Assembly: GCF_947072685.1 (NCBI RefSeq)
Contig: NZ_CAMTIK010000025.1
Coordinates: 1 to 32,188 of the forward strand
Direction: 5' to 3'
DNA: 32,188 bases
Source of the DNA: an uncultured Cetobacterium sp.
GTDB lineage: Bacteria; Fusobacteriota; Fusobacteriia; Fusobacteriales; Fusobacteriaceae
The notes under the pieces: model-generated
Seen by the model: the letters and a program-made list of their open reading frames with translations, nothing else
Databases searched by the model: none
Told to the model about the DNA's origin: nothing
Made by a program: the position numbers and the translations under genes
Shown here: piece after piece, positions 1-7,423 of the stretch
Position numbering within the stretch: position 1 is the stretch's first letter
How the letters are laid out: every line of letters begins with the position of its first letter

Positions 1-885
1 AGCTCTAGAAGCTTTTCCTGTAACAGTAATATAAGATTTTTTATTGATATAGTTTCTTTGAAGAACGAAAATATTTATTGATATAGTTAATAGAATCATA
101 GCTAAAGCTGTTGCAACTCCAAGTTGGAAATTTCCGATTCCTTCTTGATAAATTTTAACGGATATTGTAGTAAAGTTTCCACCAATAACAACTGGATTTG
201 AAAAATCAGCAATAGACTGAATAAATACAAGTAAAAAAGCATTGGCTATACCAGGAAGCATAAGAGGGAAAGTAATAGTTGAAAAAACTTTACCCCTAGA
301 AGCACCCAAATCTCTTGCAGCTTCTTCAACAGATGGATCTATGTTTTTAAACAGCCCTACAAGCATCAAATAAGCAATGGGAAAAAAACTTAGAACTTGG
401 ACAAGGACTAGCCCGTGAAAACCGTAAATTTCAAAGTTACGAAGCCCTAGAAGCCCTCTAGTTATAAGTCCAACTCTTCCAAAGAGAAGAATTGCCGACA
501 TAGCAACAACAAAAGGAGGGGATATTATAGGCAAAGTGGCTATGAAATCAAATACTTTTTTTCCTTTTATATCTAAGTATGATGTTGCATAGGCAAAAAG
601 AAAGCCGAAAGCTAAAGAGAGTGTAGATGAAACAAATCCAAGTTTTAATGTGTTCCAGATAATTCTCACATTTCCACTTCTAGAAAATGAATCTATATAA
701 TTTTGTAAAGAATAACGTCCATTGGACGTGATACTTTCTAAAAAAATATTATATAGGGGTAGTAGCACGAAAAATGCTACTACTAAAATAGAAAACAAAA
801 TAGAAAAAAATAGAAACTTATCTTTGTATAACTCTTTTAAAAGTTTTTTTTTATAACTTAATGTTGAGTTTATTTTATTTATCAT
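1..885 (-). CDS. ABC transporter permease, 3' end outside window
   Basis: Inner-membrane permease of an ABC importer, probably for the ligand bound by the lipoprotein encoded just upstream. Reading the minus strand from ATG at 885 gives 295 uninterrupted codons to the window edge, so the C-terminal part is missing. Hydrophobic segments lie near residues 25-47, 80-102, 112-135, 155-178 and 212-232. The cytoplasmic EAA loop is clear at about 187-212, with EEAARDLG followed by a proline-rich FPLMLPGI. This is the FbpB/AfuB type of BPD transport permease, which is often double length, so a second permease half may follow outside the window. It starts 20 bp after the binding-protein stop. A GTG at 894 is an in-frame alternative start. 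Family call is firm; substrate is not known. Confidence 0.88.
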   Translation of the reverse strand, partial: MINKINSTLSYKKKLLKELYKDKFLFFSILFSILVVAFFVLLPLYNIFLESITSNGRYSLQNYIDSFSRSGNVRIIWNTLKLGFVSSTLSLAFGFLFAYATSYLDIKGKKVFDFIATLPIISPPFVVAMSAILLFGRVGLITRGLLGLRNFEIYGFHGLVLVQVLSFFPIAYLMLVGLFKNIDPSVEEAARDLGASRGKVFSTITFPLMLPGIANAFLLVFIQSIADFSNPVVIGGNFTTISVKIYQEGIGNFQLGVATALAMILLTISINIFVLQRNYINKKSYITVTGKASRA

Positions 886-905
886 TTTTTTCACAGATCC
901 TTTTA

Positions 906-1928
906 TTATTTTTGTGGGATATCAGTCTCAGTTTCAGTTGTAAATTTTTCAACAAGTCTAACTCTGTTGTTACCAGCCCAATCAAAATCGTAATTGATAA
1001 GCTTTGTACCTTTTAATTGCATAGCTTCTTCAGGAGGGTTAGCATTTGAGTTAGTTAGGAATTGATATGAACCAACAGTTTTTCCCAATTCTTGTACCTC
1101 TTTTGAAAGAACCCAGTCAATAAACATTTTTCCTGCTTCAGGATTAGGAGCATTTTTTAATAGAGCTACTCCTCCAATTTCAAATCCAGTTCCCTCTTCA
1201 GGGGCAGAAATTATAATATCACTAAAACCTTCTTTTTTATATTTTATAGCATCATGTAAGAAAGTGATTCCAACAGTAACCTCACCTTGTCCAGCCATTC
1301 TTCCAGGGGCTGTTCCAGATTTAGTGTACTGTCTCACATTTTGGTTCAGTTGTTTCAAATATTCCATAGCTTTATCTTCACCCATTAATTGAACAAGAGT
1401 AGCAACCATTGTGTACGCAGTTCCAGATGAACCAGGATGAGCCACAACAATCTCCCCTTTGAATTTAGGATCCAAAAGATCATTCCAAGATTTTGGCATC
1501 TCAAGCCCTTTTTCAGCTAACATCTTTTGATTTCCAACAAAACCTAAATATCCAACGTAGATGCCTGTCCAGTAATTACCTGGATCTTTTAAGTTAGCTG
1601 GGATATATTGATCTTCTTTAGATTTGTAAGGTTCTAAAAGACCTTCTGCTTGAGCCGCAACAAATGCATCAGCTGGACCCCCGTACCAAACTGAAGCTGT
1701 CATATTGTTTTTTTCTGCTTTAAGTCGAGCTAAAACTTCCCCGCTACTCATCCTAACATAATCGGTTTTAATACCTGTTTTGGCTTGAAACTCTTTAGCA
1801 ATCATAGCGGCGTGATCATCTTGCAGACCAGCATAGAACGTAAGTGTTTTATCAGGTTCTTTAGACCCACCACATGCCATTAACAAAAGTGTTGCCGAAC
1901 CGATTAAAATATTTTTTAATTTTTTCAT
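906..1928 (-). CDS. ABC transporter substrate-binding lipoprotein, AfuA/FbpA-like
   Basis: Extracytoplasmic binding protein of 340 aa feeding the downstream permease. The N-terminus is a lipoprotein signal with lipobox LMAC (Cys19), so it is probably membrane-anchored. The fold type is the ferric/hexose-phosphate class of solute-binding proteins: LTFYAG near residue 29, WYGGPADAFVAA near 81 and a GSSGTAY ligand loop near 166. The paired tyrosines that hold iron in classical FbpA proteins are not evident. Instead there is a His-Asp pair (225-226) and Glu250, with spacing like the residues reported to hold sugar phosphate in AfuA. A phosphorylated-sugar ligand is therefore possible but only inferred. 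AGGAGGG lies about 7 nt before the ATG. It probably shares an operon with the YdcF-like gene 47 bp upstream. Confidence 0.85.
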   Translation of the reverse strand: MKKLKNILIGSATLLLMACGGSKEPDKTLTFYAGLQDDHAAMIAKEFQAKTGIKTDYVRMSSGEVLARLKAEKNNMTASVWYGGPADAFVAAQAEGLLEPYKSKEDQYIPANLKDPGNYWTGIYVGYLGFVGNQKMLAEKGLEMPKSWNDLLDPKFKGEIVVAHPGSSGTAYTMVATLVQLMGEDKAMEYLKQLNQNVRQYTKSGTAPGRMAGQGEVTVGITFLHDAIKYKKEGFSDIIISAPEEGTGFEIGGVALLKNAPNPEAGKMFIDWVLSKEVQELGKTVGSYQFLTNSNANPPEEAMQLKGTKLINYDFDWAGNNRVRLVEKFTTETETDIPQK

Positions 1929-1975
1929 TTAATACCCTCCTATTTTTTTATTTTGAAAAGGTTTAAATACATGAG

Positions 1976-3037
1976 TTATTGTTGGATTCCAGGATATGCC
2001 CAGATTCCAGAAGTTCTAATTAAATCTCTATAGATAACTAATTTTTCAGCGTCAGAAACTACTTGAGCTTCTTCAAGAGTTGGATAATCTAGTTGAACTA
2101 AATTGGTATATTTAATATTTAATCCTTTTAATTTAGCAGCCTCTTCAAAAACAGAAAGTCCTCTTCTAATATGACTAGCACTAGAGATAAGAGTTACATT
2201 TTCAGGAGATAATTTAGCTAAGATTTCAGTAGAATAAATAGCATTTCCAACAGTATCTTTAGCCAAGTCATCCATATGGATAAGATATGCGGGAACTCCA
2301 TTGGAAACTAACCAATTCTTCATAACATAGGCTTCAGTAACGCCACCTTTTTGAACACCACCAGAAACTATAATAGGTGATTTTGGATTTTTTCTGTGAA
2401 GAGCTAATCCCTGTTTAAGTCTTTCAATCAATGTCGGTTTCATAGTTCCATTTTCACCCAGAGCATAACCAAGTATAACGATAGCGTGCTTACCTTCAAC
2501 TTTGAAAGCTTCTGTATTTAGTTTAATAGCCATATTTTTATCAGCATTTTCAAACTTCTCTAAATAAGCTTGAGTTTTTTTAGGGTGAGTTTTTTTTAGA
2601 TTCTCTATAGTTTCAGAGTAAGTTTTTATATCCCCAGTCTGTTTAGAGTATCCTGCTAAAAGAATGCTTGCTTCAAAATTTTCAGGATAAAGAACTAAAA
2701 TTTCTTTATAGGTATTTAAAGCTTCGGTAGTTTTCTTTTGTATAATTTGGGTTGATGCAACTCCAAATCTTAAATCAGTTCTGTATGGACTGATATCGCT
2801 GGCTTCTTTGAAAGAGTTTTCAACGACATCATATTTACCTTTTAATGTAATTCCTCTAAAAAATTCTTTTTCAACTTTACCTAAATCTCCACCATGCCAA
2901 TAGTAGTGAATACCAGTTTGAGTAAGTTGAGCGATATTGTTTTGTTCTTGTGAAGATGGGTACTTGTTTGTAGATGTGCATCCAGTTAAAAGAATAAATC
3001 CAAGAATGCTCGATACTAATTTCATTTTGTTGTTCAT
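1976..3037 (-). CDS. Lipoprotein with TPR-like region and YdcF/DUF218 domain
   Basis: Predicted exported lipoprotein of 353 aa. The signal peptide ends in LLTGC (Cys20). Residues about 85-165 look helical and TPR-like (DISPYRTDLRFG, then LVLYPENFEASILLAGYS). Residues about 184-345 form a YdcF-like domain: AIVILGYAL, then IIVSGGVQKGGVTEAYVMKN, GVPAYLIHMDD and a TVGNAIYS motif that corresponds to the usual T-x-EN. YdcF/SanA-type proteins are linked to cell-envelope processes and some bind SAM, but no reaction is established for this architecture. It is the first gene of a likely operon with the binding protein and permease, though a functional link to transport is not obvious. CAGGAGG lies 6 nt before the start. 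Confidence 0.8.
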   Translation of the reverse strand: MNNKMKLVSSILGFILLTGCTSTNKYPSSQEQNNIAQLTQTGIHYYWHGGDLGKVEKEFFRGITLKGKYDVVENSFKEASDISPYRTDLRFGVASTQIIQKKTTEALNTYKEILVLYPENFEASILLAGYSKQTGDIKTYSETIENLKKTHPKKTQAYLEKFENADKNMAIKLNTEAFKVEGKHAIVILGYALGENGTMKPTLIERLKQGLALHRKNPKSPIIVSGGVQKGGVTEAYVMKNWLVSNGVPAYLIHMDDLAKDTVGNAIYSTEILAKLSPENVTLISSASHIRRGLSVFEEAAKLKGLNIKYTNLVQLDYPTLEEAQVVSDAEKLVIYRDLIRTSGIWAYPGIQQ

Positions 3038-3110
3038 AATTTCCTCCTGATAAAACCCCTTAGGGATATATTTAAATGCTTTTAAAAATTTTTATATTGT
3101 AGATAATTAG

Positions 3111-3139
3111 ATTCTATGACATTTAAGGAATAATTACAA
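3111..3139 (-). promoter_or_regulatory. Sigma-70-type promoter for the ydcF-like/ABC operon
   Basis: On the minus strand TTGTAA (3139-3134) and TAGAAT (3116-3111) are separated by exactly 17 bp. It lies about 75 bp upstream of the YdcF-like start, within a gene-free divergent region. Confidence 0.55.
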
Positions 3140-3208
3140 TACTAAAAAAAATTATTTTGTATCACAAATTGAACTTAAATACATTTAACAGAACAGCATA
3201 TTATTTTT

Positions 3209-3237
3209 TTGATTTTATATAGAGTATATGGTAAAAT
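3209..3237 (+). promoter_or_regulatory. Sigma-70-type promoter upstream of the purine riboswitch
   Basis: TTGATT at 3209-3214 and TAAAAT at 3232-3237 with a 17-bp spacer. The expected transcription start near 3244 precedes the riboswitch P1 helix by about 16 nt. Confidence 0.6.
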
Positions 3238-3259
3238 TATTTTGTGAAATAGTTACTAA

Positions 3260-3324
3260 ACTTATATAGATTCGTGATAAGGACGAAAGTTTCTACGCTA
3301 AACCGTAAATTTGGCACTATAGGT
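3260..3324 (+). promoter_or_regulatory. Purine riboswitch aptamer, guanine class
   Basis: The three-way junction aligns with the Bacillus xpt guanine aptamer. P1 pairs ACTTATA (3260-3266) with TATAGGT (3318-3324). P2 is short (TTCGT with ACGAA) and closes loop GATAAGG. The junction GTTTCTAC (3289-3296) is the canonical J2/3. P3 is GCTAAA with TTTGGC around loop CCGTAAA, whose CC can make the loop-loop pairs with GG of L2. The specificity base is C (3317, xpt position 74), which in this family pairs with guanine or hypoxanthine; adenine sensors have U. P2 seems one base pair shorter than xpt, with an A-A mismatch at its base. The residues U47, U51 and A52 are all conserved. Confidence 0.9.
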
Positions 3325-3382
3325 GAAAGTGAATTGGGAATATTTACCCCAGTGGGCTTTTGCTTGCTGGGATTTTTTATTT
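3322..3382 (+). terminator. Riboswitch expression platform: intrinsic terminator and antiterminator
   Basis: Terminator arms CCCAGTGGGC (3348-3357) and GCTTGCTGGG (3362-3371) form about 10 pairs with G-U wobbles around a TTTT loop, followed by ATTTTTTATTT. An alternative pairing, GGTGAA (3322-3327) with TTTACC (3343-3348), uses the 3' side of P1 and runs into the terminator arm. TTGGG (3334-3338) can also pair with the CCCA of that arm. Ligand binding would hold P1 and free the terminator, so the predicted logic is OFF with guanine. Confidence 0.8.
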
Positions 3383-3393
3383 GGGAGGATTTT

Positions 3394-4788
3394 ATGAAAA
3401 AGTGTTTGAAAGGAATTATGTTGTTAGGGAGTTTTTTAGTATTGGGTTGTACGCCATTACAAACGAAAAAAGAAGAAGCAAGTATTATAATAAAAAATGG
3501 AACTCTTTTAACAATGAATAAGGAGAGGGAAATAATAAAAAATGGAGTTGTGGTTATAAGAAATAATAAAATAATTTCAGTGGGCGATGAAAGTTTATTA
3601 AATAATTATTCAGCTAAAAAAATAATAGATGCTAAAAATGGAATTGTTATGCCCGGGATGATAAATACTCATACACACGCCTCAATGACAGTATTTAGAT
3701 CTTTAGCAGATGATGTACCTGATAGATTAAATAGATATATATTTCCTTTAGAAGCTAAAATGGTAACACCTGAACTCTCATATTTGGGAGCAAAGCACGG
3801 AGCAATGGAGATGGCTTTAGGTGGGGTTACAACTATGGTAGATATGTATTTGTATGAAGAGAATGCAGCAGTAGCTGTAAAAGAGGTTGGACTTAGAGGA
3901 ATAATGACACAAAATATCATTAAATACCCTACTGCTGATGGACAAAATAAAGGAGAGACATTGGATAGGGCAATAGCTTTTGTTGAAAAATATAAAAATG
4001 ATGAGTTAATAACACCTGGATTTGGCCCACATGGTCCACATACTGTGACAAAAGAGGAGCTTTTAAAAATAAAAGAGCTTTCTAAAAAATATAATGTACC
4101 TGTTTCTATGCACGTGGCAGAAACAGATGTAGAGTTTGATAAAATAAAAAAAGATTATGGAATGACACCAGTTGAATATTTAGATTCAGTAGGGCTTTTA
4201 AATGAAAGATTCATATCAGCTCACAATATATTTATAACTGATAGTGATATTGAACTTATGAAAAAAAGAGATGTTGGGGTTGCACATAATATGGTTGCTA
4301 ATATAAAATCTGCAAAAGGGATATCACCAGCATTGAAAATGCATGATGAGGGATTAAGAGTAGGGTTAGGAACAGATGGTCCAATGAGTGGGAATACATT
4401 AGATATAATTGGGCAGATGGGATATGTAGCTAAACTACATAAACTTGCGAATAAGGATAGATCTGCAATGCCACCAAAGAAAGTGGTTGAGATGGCTACA
4501 ATAGGTGGAGCAAGAGCAATTCATAGAGAGAATGAGTTGGGAAGTCTAGAAAATGGTAAATTAGCTGATATTGTTATTGTAGAGACAGAATCTGTGAATA
4601 TGAATCCGATTTTTGATCCATACTCTGCACTTGTTTATTCAGCTAATGCGAGCAATGTTAACACTGTTGTAGTGAATGGAAAAATTATTGTTGATGATAA
4701 GCAATTAAAAACTGTAGATGTTAAAAAATCAATAAAAGATATCACTGATTTTAAAGAAAAAGTTCAAAAAGTGGCGGATACTCTATAA
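3394..4788 (+). CDS. Lipoprotein amidohydrolase, MTA/SAH- or nucleobase-deaminase-like
   Basis: Metal-dependent hydrolase of 464 aa from the TRZ/ATZ amidohydrolase family, which includes 5-methylthioadenosine/S-adenosylhomocysteine, adenosine and guanine deaminases. Metal and catalytic residues are visible: HTHASM (His93, His95), GPHGPH (His213, His216), HVAET (His240, Glu243), AHN (His277) and GTDG (Asp328). The start at 3394 follows GGGAGG and gives a lipoprotein signal ending LVLGC (Cys19). A longer frame from GTG at 3274 would run through the riboswitch and is rejected. The lipobox implies an extracytoplasmic enzyme, which is unusual for this group. A guanine riboswitch precedes it, so its product or substrate probably touches purine salvage. 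The exact substrate cannot be read from the sequence. Confidence 0.88.
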   Translation: MKKCLKGIMLLGSFLVLGCTPLQTKKEEASIIIKNGTLLTMNKEREIIKNGVVVIRNNKIISVGDESLLNNYSAKKIIDAKNGIVMPGMINTHTHASMTVFRSLADDVPDRLNRYIFPLEAKMVTPELSYLGAKHGAMEMALGGVTTMVDMYLYEENAAVAVKEVGLRGIMTQNIIKYPTADGQNKGETLDRAIAFVEKYKNDELITPGFGPHGPHTVTKEELLKIKELSKKYNVPVSMHVAETDVEFDKIKKDYGMTPVEYLDSVGLLNERFISAHNIFITDSDIELMKKRDVGVAHNMVANIKSAKGISPALKMHDEGLRVGLGTDGPMSGNTLDIIGQMGYVAKLHKLANKDRSAMPPKKVVEMATIGGARAIHRENELGSLENGKLADIVIVETESVNMNPIFDPYSALVYSANASNVNTVVVNGKIIVDDKQLKTVDVKKSIKDITDFKEKVQKVADTL

Positions 4789-4803
4789 AATTAGTAAAAA
4801 TTA

Positions 4804-4812
4804 TGTTATAAT
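4804..4812 (+). promoter_or_regulatory. Extended -10 promoter for the GH108-like gene
   Basis: TGTTATAAT has the TG-n extension and a perfect TATAAT. No good -35 is seen 17 bp upstream, which is acceptable for an extended -10. It lies about 60 bp before the gene start. A nearly identical string occurs at 22944-22952 before the YwbE-like gene. Confidence 0.45.
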
Positions 4813-4872
4813 ATACCCTGTTTTAAAAAAGTCGAAAACTTATTTAAATTTAGGGAGGAAAGTAAATAAAGC

Positions 4873-5475
4873 ATGCTAGAAAAATTTGTCGTTATAATTA
4901 CTTTGTTTTATTCAATTGCCGTATTTGGGGCAGAAGATACTCGGGTTAGGGAGAGAATCATAAGTGAGGTTTTATCTCATGAAGGAGATAAGCTAGTTAA
5001 AAATCAAAAAGAAATGTCAAAATATGGAATAAGAAATTTTTTGTTGTTGGATTACAATAAGAAATTTAATAAAAAATATTCTGTAAAAAGTTTAACAGAG
5101 GAGCAAGCCAGAGAGATTGCTGAACATCTATTAGTAGAATATAGACTAAATGAGATAGAAAACTCATATTCACAGATGATGATATTTGATATATTTTTTA
5201 ATAGTGGTTATAAAGCGGGAGCTGTTATAACTCAAAGAGCATTGAAAAAATATCATGAATCAAAAGAGGTAGAAGTGGATGGAGTATTAGGAAGCAAAAG
5301 TATAACTCTTTTGAATAGGGTACAAAACTATGAGAAGTTTGTAGATATAATAACTGAGGAGAGAATAAGTTATTATAAAAGCCTTGAAAGTTGGGTGAAA
5401 TATGGAAAGGGTTGGGAGAAAAGAATCAACTCTTACAGAGAGAAAGTTAGGGATGTTGTAACTATAGAGATATAG
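4873..5475 (+). CDS. Exported GH108-like muramidase with PG-binding domain
   Basis: Protein of 200 aa with a short signal peptide (hydrophobic 5-19, likely cut after VFGA). Residues about 25-100 resemble the glycoside hydrolase 108 N-acetylmuramidase domain, with a HEGD motif whose Glu37 fits the catalytic acid. The usual EGG followed by a D-x-GG-x-T stretch is shortened here. Residues about 105-175 match the PG_binding_3 domain of the same family: FDIFFNSGYKAG, then VDGVLGSKS and an LLN. Phage endolysins and secretion activators share this layout, but no phage genes surround it. It probably remodels or cuts peptidoglycan outside the membrane. GGGAGG lies 15-20 nt before the ATG, rather far. 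It is downstream of the amidohydrolase without an obvious terminator. Confidence 0.75.
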   Translation: MLEKFVVIITLFYSIAVFGAEDTRVRERIISEVLSHEGDKLVKNQKEMSKYGIRNFLLLDYNKKFNKKYSVKSLTEEQAREIAEHLLVEYRLNEIENSYSQMMIFDIFFNSGYKAGAVITQRALKKYHESKEVEVDGVLGSKSITLLNRVQNYEKFVDIITEERISYYKSLESWVKYGKGWEKRINSYREKVRDVVTIEI

Positions 5476-5476
5476 A

Positions 5477-5505
5477 TTGACATTGAAAGTTAATTGTAGT
5501 ATATT
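5477..5505 (+). promoter_or_regulatory. Sigma-70-type promoter for thiD-thiM
   Basis: Consensus TTGACA (5477-5482), 17-bp spacer, then TATATT (5500-5505). It begins two bases after the stop codon of the preceding gene. The start site would fall about 20 nt before the TPP aptamer. Confidence 0.7.
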
Positions 5506-5528
5506 ATTTTTAAAATTATATAAAAATT

Positions 5529-5608
5529 ACTAGGGGAGCCTTTTGGCTGAGAAGTTTTTAACTGACCCTTTGAACCTGATCTGGATAGTACCAGCGTAGG
5601 GAAGTATC
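5529..5608 (+). promoter_or_regulatory. TPP (THI-box) riboswitch aptamer
   Basis: The signature elements of the thiamine pyrophosphate aptamer are present in order: GGGG near 5533, GGCTGAGA (5544-5551), ACCCTTTGAACCTGATCTGG (5565-5584) and ACCAGCGTAGGGA (5590-5602). TACT and AGTA close the P1 helix. Bound TPP is expected to favour the downstream terminator and lower thiD-thiM expression. Confidence 0.97.
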
Positions 5609-5652
5609 AAATTGAAGTTAAGCATAATTTTATTATGTACTTTATGTATTTG

Positions 5653-5681
5653 AAGCTATCCTTTTGGGGTAGCTTTTTTTT
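5653..5681 (+). terminator. Intrinsic terminator of the TPP riboswitch
   Basis: Arms AAGCTATCC (5653-5661) and GGGTAGCTT (5667-5675) enclose TTTTG and are followed by a run of T. It lies 28 bp before thiD. AAGTA at the end of the aptamer can pair with TACTT near 5639, a possible part of the antiterminator. Confidence 0.85.
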
Positions 5682-5709
5682 ATGAAAAATTTCTATAGGA
5701 GTTGAAAAA

Positions 5710-6516
5710 ATGAAGAAAATTTTAACAATAGCAGGATCAGATTCTTGTGGTGGAGCAGGAATACAGGCGGATTTAAAAGCTATGAGTGCCCATGGAGTTT
5801 ACGCAATGAGTGTGATAACAGCAATTACAGCTCAAAATACAAAAGGAGTTTTTGCGGTTCAAGAGCTTGGAAATGATATTATAAAAAAACAGATAGAAGT
5901 GATATATGAAGATATTCAAGTTGATGCAGTGAAAATAGGTATGCTTTCAAGTATTGATATTATAGAAATTGTTGCAGAGAGTTTGAAAAAAGTTAATGCT
6001 AAAAATATAATTATAGATCCAGTTATGGTTTCTAAAAGTGGGTATTATTTGTTACAAGAATCTGCAGTCGATGCGTTGAAAGAATTGCTGAAAATAGGAA
6101 CTTTGGTGACTCCAAACATACCAGAAGCAGAAATACTTTCAGGGATAACTATAGAGAGTGAAAAGGAAATGATAGAGAGTGCTTTTATAATAAAAAAAAT
6201 GGGTGTGAAAAATGTTTTAATTAAAGGTGGTCATCGAAACGATAACTGTACGGATATTCTTTTAACAGAAAGTGGAGAGATTATTAAATTTTTAGGCGAG
6301 AGATTTGAGACAATAAATACTCATGGAACAGGATGTACACTGTCATCGACAATAGCTTCTTACATTGGAAAGGGTATGAGTATAGAAGAATCTGTAAAGC
6401 AGGGGAAAAACTATATAACAAAAGCAATAGAGAACTCATTTTCAATAGGAGAGGGAGTTGGACCAGTAGGTCATTTTATAGAACTGTATAAAAAAGCGGG
6501 TGTTGACTATGAATAG
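5710..6516 (+). CDS. thiD: Hydroxymethylpyrimidine/phosphomethylpyrimidine kinase
   Basis: Cytoplasmic kinase of 268 aa, the usual family length, that phosphorylates HMP and HMP-phosphate to give HMP-PP for thiamine assembly. The ribokinase-like fold shows AGSDSCGGAGIQADLK at the N-terminus (8-23), QNTKGV near 42, DPVMVSKSG at 103-111 and the anion-hole motif HGTGCT at 205-210, whose Cys209 matches the catalytic position. TATAGGAG lies 7 nt before the ATG. Expression is expected to be controlled by the TPP riboswitch just upstream. It overlaps the next gene, thiM, by 8 bp, so the two are probably translationally coupled. Confidence 0.96.
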   Translation: MKKILTIAGSDSCGGAGIQADLKAMSAHGVYAMSVITAITAQNTKGVFAVQELGNDIIKKQIEVIYEDIQVDAVKIGMLSSIDIIEIVAESLKKVNAKNIIIDPVMVSKSGYYLLQESAVDALKELLKIGTLVTPNIPEAEILSGITIESEKEMIESAFIIKKMGVKNVLIKGGHRNDNCTDILLTESGEIIKFLGERFETINTHGTGCTLSSTIASYIGKGMSIEESVKQGKNYITKAIENSFSIGEGVGPVGHFIELYKKAGVDYE

Positions 6517-7318
6517 AGAGAAAAATTTAGATGAGATTGTATCAAGTTTAGAGAAGGTACGAAAAAAGACTCCATTAGTTTATCATTTAACTAATACAGT
6601 GACAATGAATGATTGTGCAAATGTAACTCTTGCTGTAGGTGCTTCACCATTGATGTCATTTTGTTTAGAAGAGATGGAAGAAATTATAGGATTTGCATCA
6701 AGTGTTGTTATAAATATAGGAACTATGGAAGAAAGTATGGTTAAAATGGCTGTTAAAGTTGGAAAAATTGCAAACAGATTAGATAAACCGATAGTTTTAG
6801 ATCCGGTAGGAGCTGGAGCAACACAAGCTAGAAAAAATCTTTTGAAAGAGTTGCTATCTAAAGTTAAATTTTCAGTTATAAAGGGAAATGTAGCTGAAAT
6901 AAAAGCTATTTTAGGTTTAGATTCAAATACTAGAGGGGTAGATTCTTTAGAGAATGAAGTGAATGGGGTAGAATTAGGAAGAAAAATAGTAGAAAAATAT
7001 GGTGCTGTAGCAGCAATAACAGGTAAAGTAGATTATATTATTGGAAGTGATAGAAGTATAAAAGTAAAAAACGGATCTTCTAAAATGGCTAAAGTTACAG
7101 GAACAGGATGTATGACAGCATCTTTAATAGCTAGTTTTTTAGGAGCTGGAGTAGAGAGTTATACATCAGCTATATCAGGAGTTTTAATAATGGGAATCTC
7201 TGGAGAAGTTGCATCTGAAAAATTTATAGGAACAGGAAGTTTGAAGGTATCTATAATTGACAATATTTCGACTATAGATAAAAAAATGATAGAAATAAAA
7301 GCGAATCTGGTATCCTAA
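6509..7318 (+). CDS. thiM: Hydroxyethylthiazole kinase
   Basis: Phosphorylates 4-methyl-5-hydroxyethylthiazole so it can be joined to HMP-PP. The 269-aa protein carries TPLVYHLTNTVTMNDCAN (21-38), GASPLMS (44-50), VLDPVGAGAT (97-105) and the catalytic VTGTGCM (Cys201). ATG at 6509 overlaps the thiD stop within ATGAATAG. A GTG at 6500 is in frame but would enter thiD further without a better ribosome site. With thiD it forms a salvage pair for the pyrimidine and thiazole halves. Thiamine-phosphate synthase (thiE) and the de novo genes are not in the window. The last codons form the left arm of a terminator whose loop holds the stop codon. Confidence 0.95.
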   Translation: MNREKNLDEIVSSLEKVRKKTPLVYHLTNTVTMNDCANVTLAVGASPLMSFCLEEMEEIIGFASSVVINIGTMEESMVKMAVKVGKIANRLDKPIVLDPVGAGATQARKNLLKELLSKVKFSVIKGNVAEIKAILGLDSNTRGVDSLENEVNGVELGRKIVEKYGAVAAITGKVDYIIGSDRSIKVKNGSSKMAKVTGTGCMTASLIASFLGAGVESYTSAISGVLIMGISGEVASEKFIGTGSLKVSIIDNISTIDKKMIEIKANLVS

Positions 7319-7337
7319 TAGGATACCAGATTTTATT
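7304..7337 (+). terminator. Intrinsic terminator overlapping the thiM stop codon
   Basis: Perfect 12-bp stem: AATCTGGTATCC (7304-7315) and GGATACCAGATT (7321-7332), loop TAATA, then TTTTATT. The thiM stop TAA (7316-7318) sits in the loop. Confidence 0.85.
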
Positions 7338-7423
7338 AAAATTATAAAATATAAAATCAAGGAAAATGTCAGTAGAGATAGTATTTTTAAAATAGGAAAA
7401 AAAATTAAGAAAGGACAGGTGTC

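Noticed and set aside
3260-3324. 2'-deoxyguanosine or adenine variant of the purine aptamer
   Set aside because: The J2/3 segment GTTTCTAC and the C at the specificity position are those of the guanine class; only P2 length and one base pair differ.
3274-3393. N-terminal extension of the amidohydrolase frame from GTG
   Set aside because: It runs through the riboswitch and terminator, has no ribosome site, and the ATG at 3394 has GGGAGG and starts a proper lipoprotein signal.
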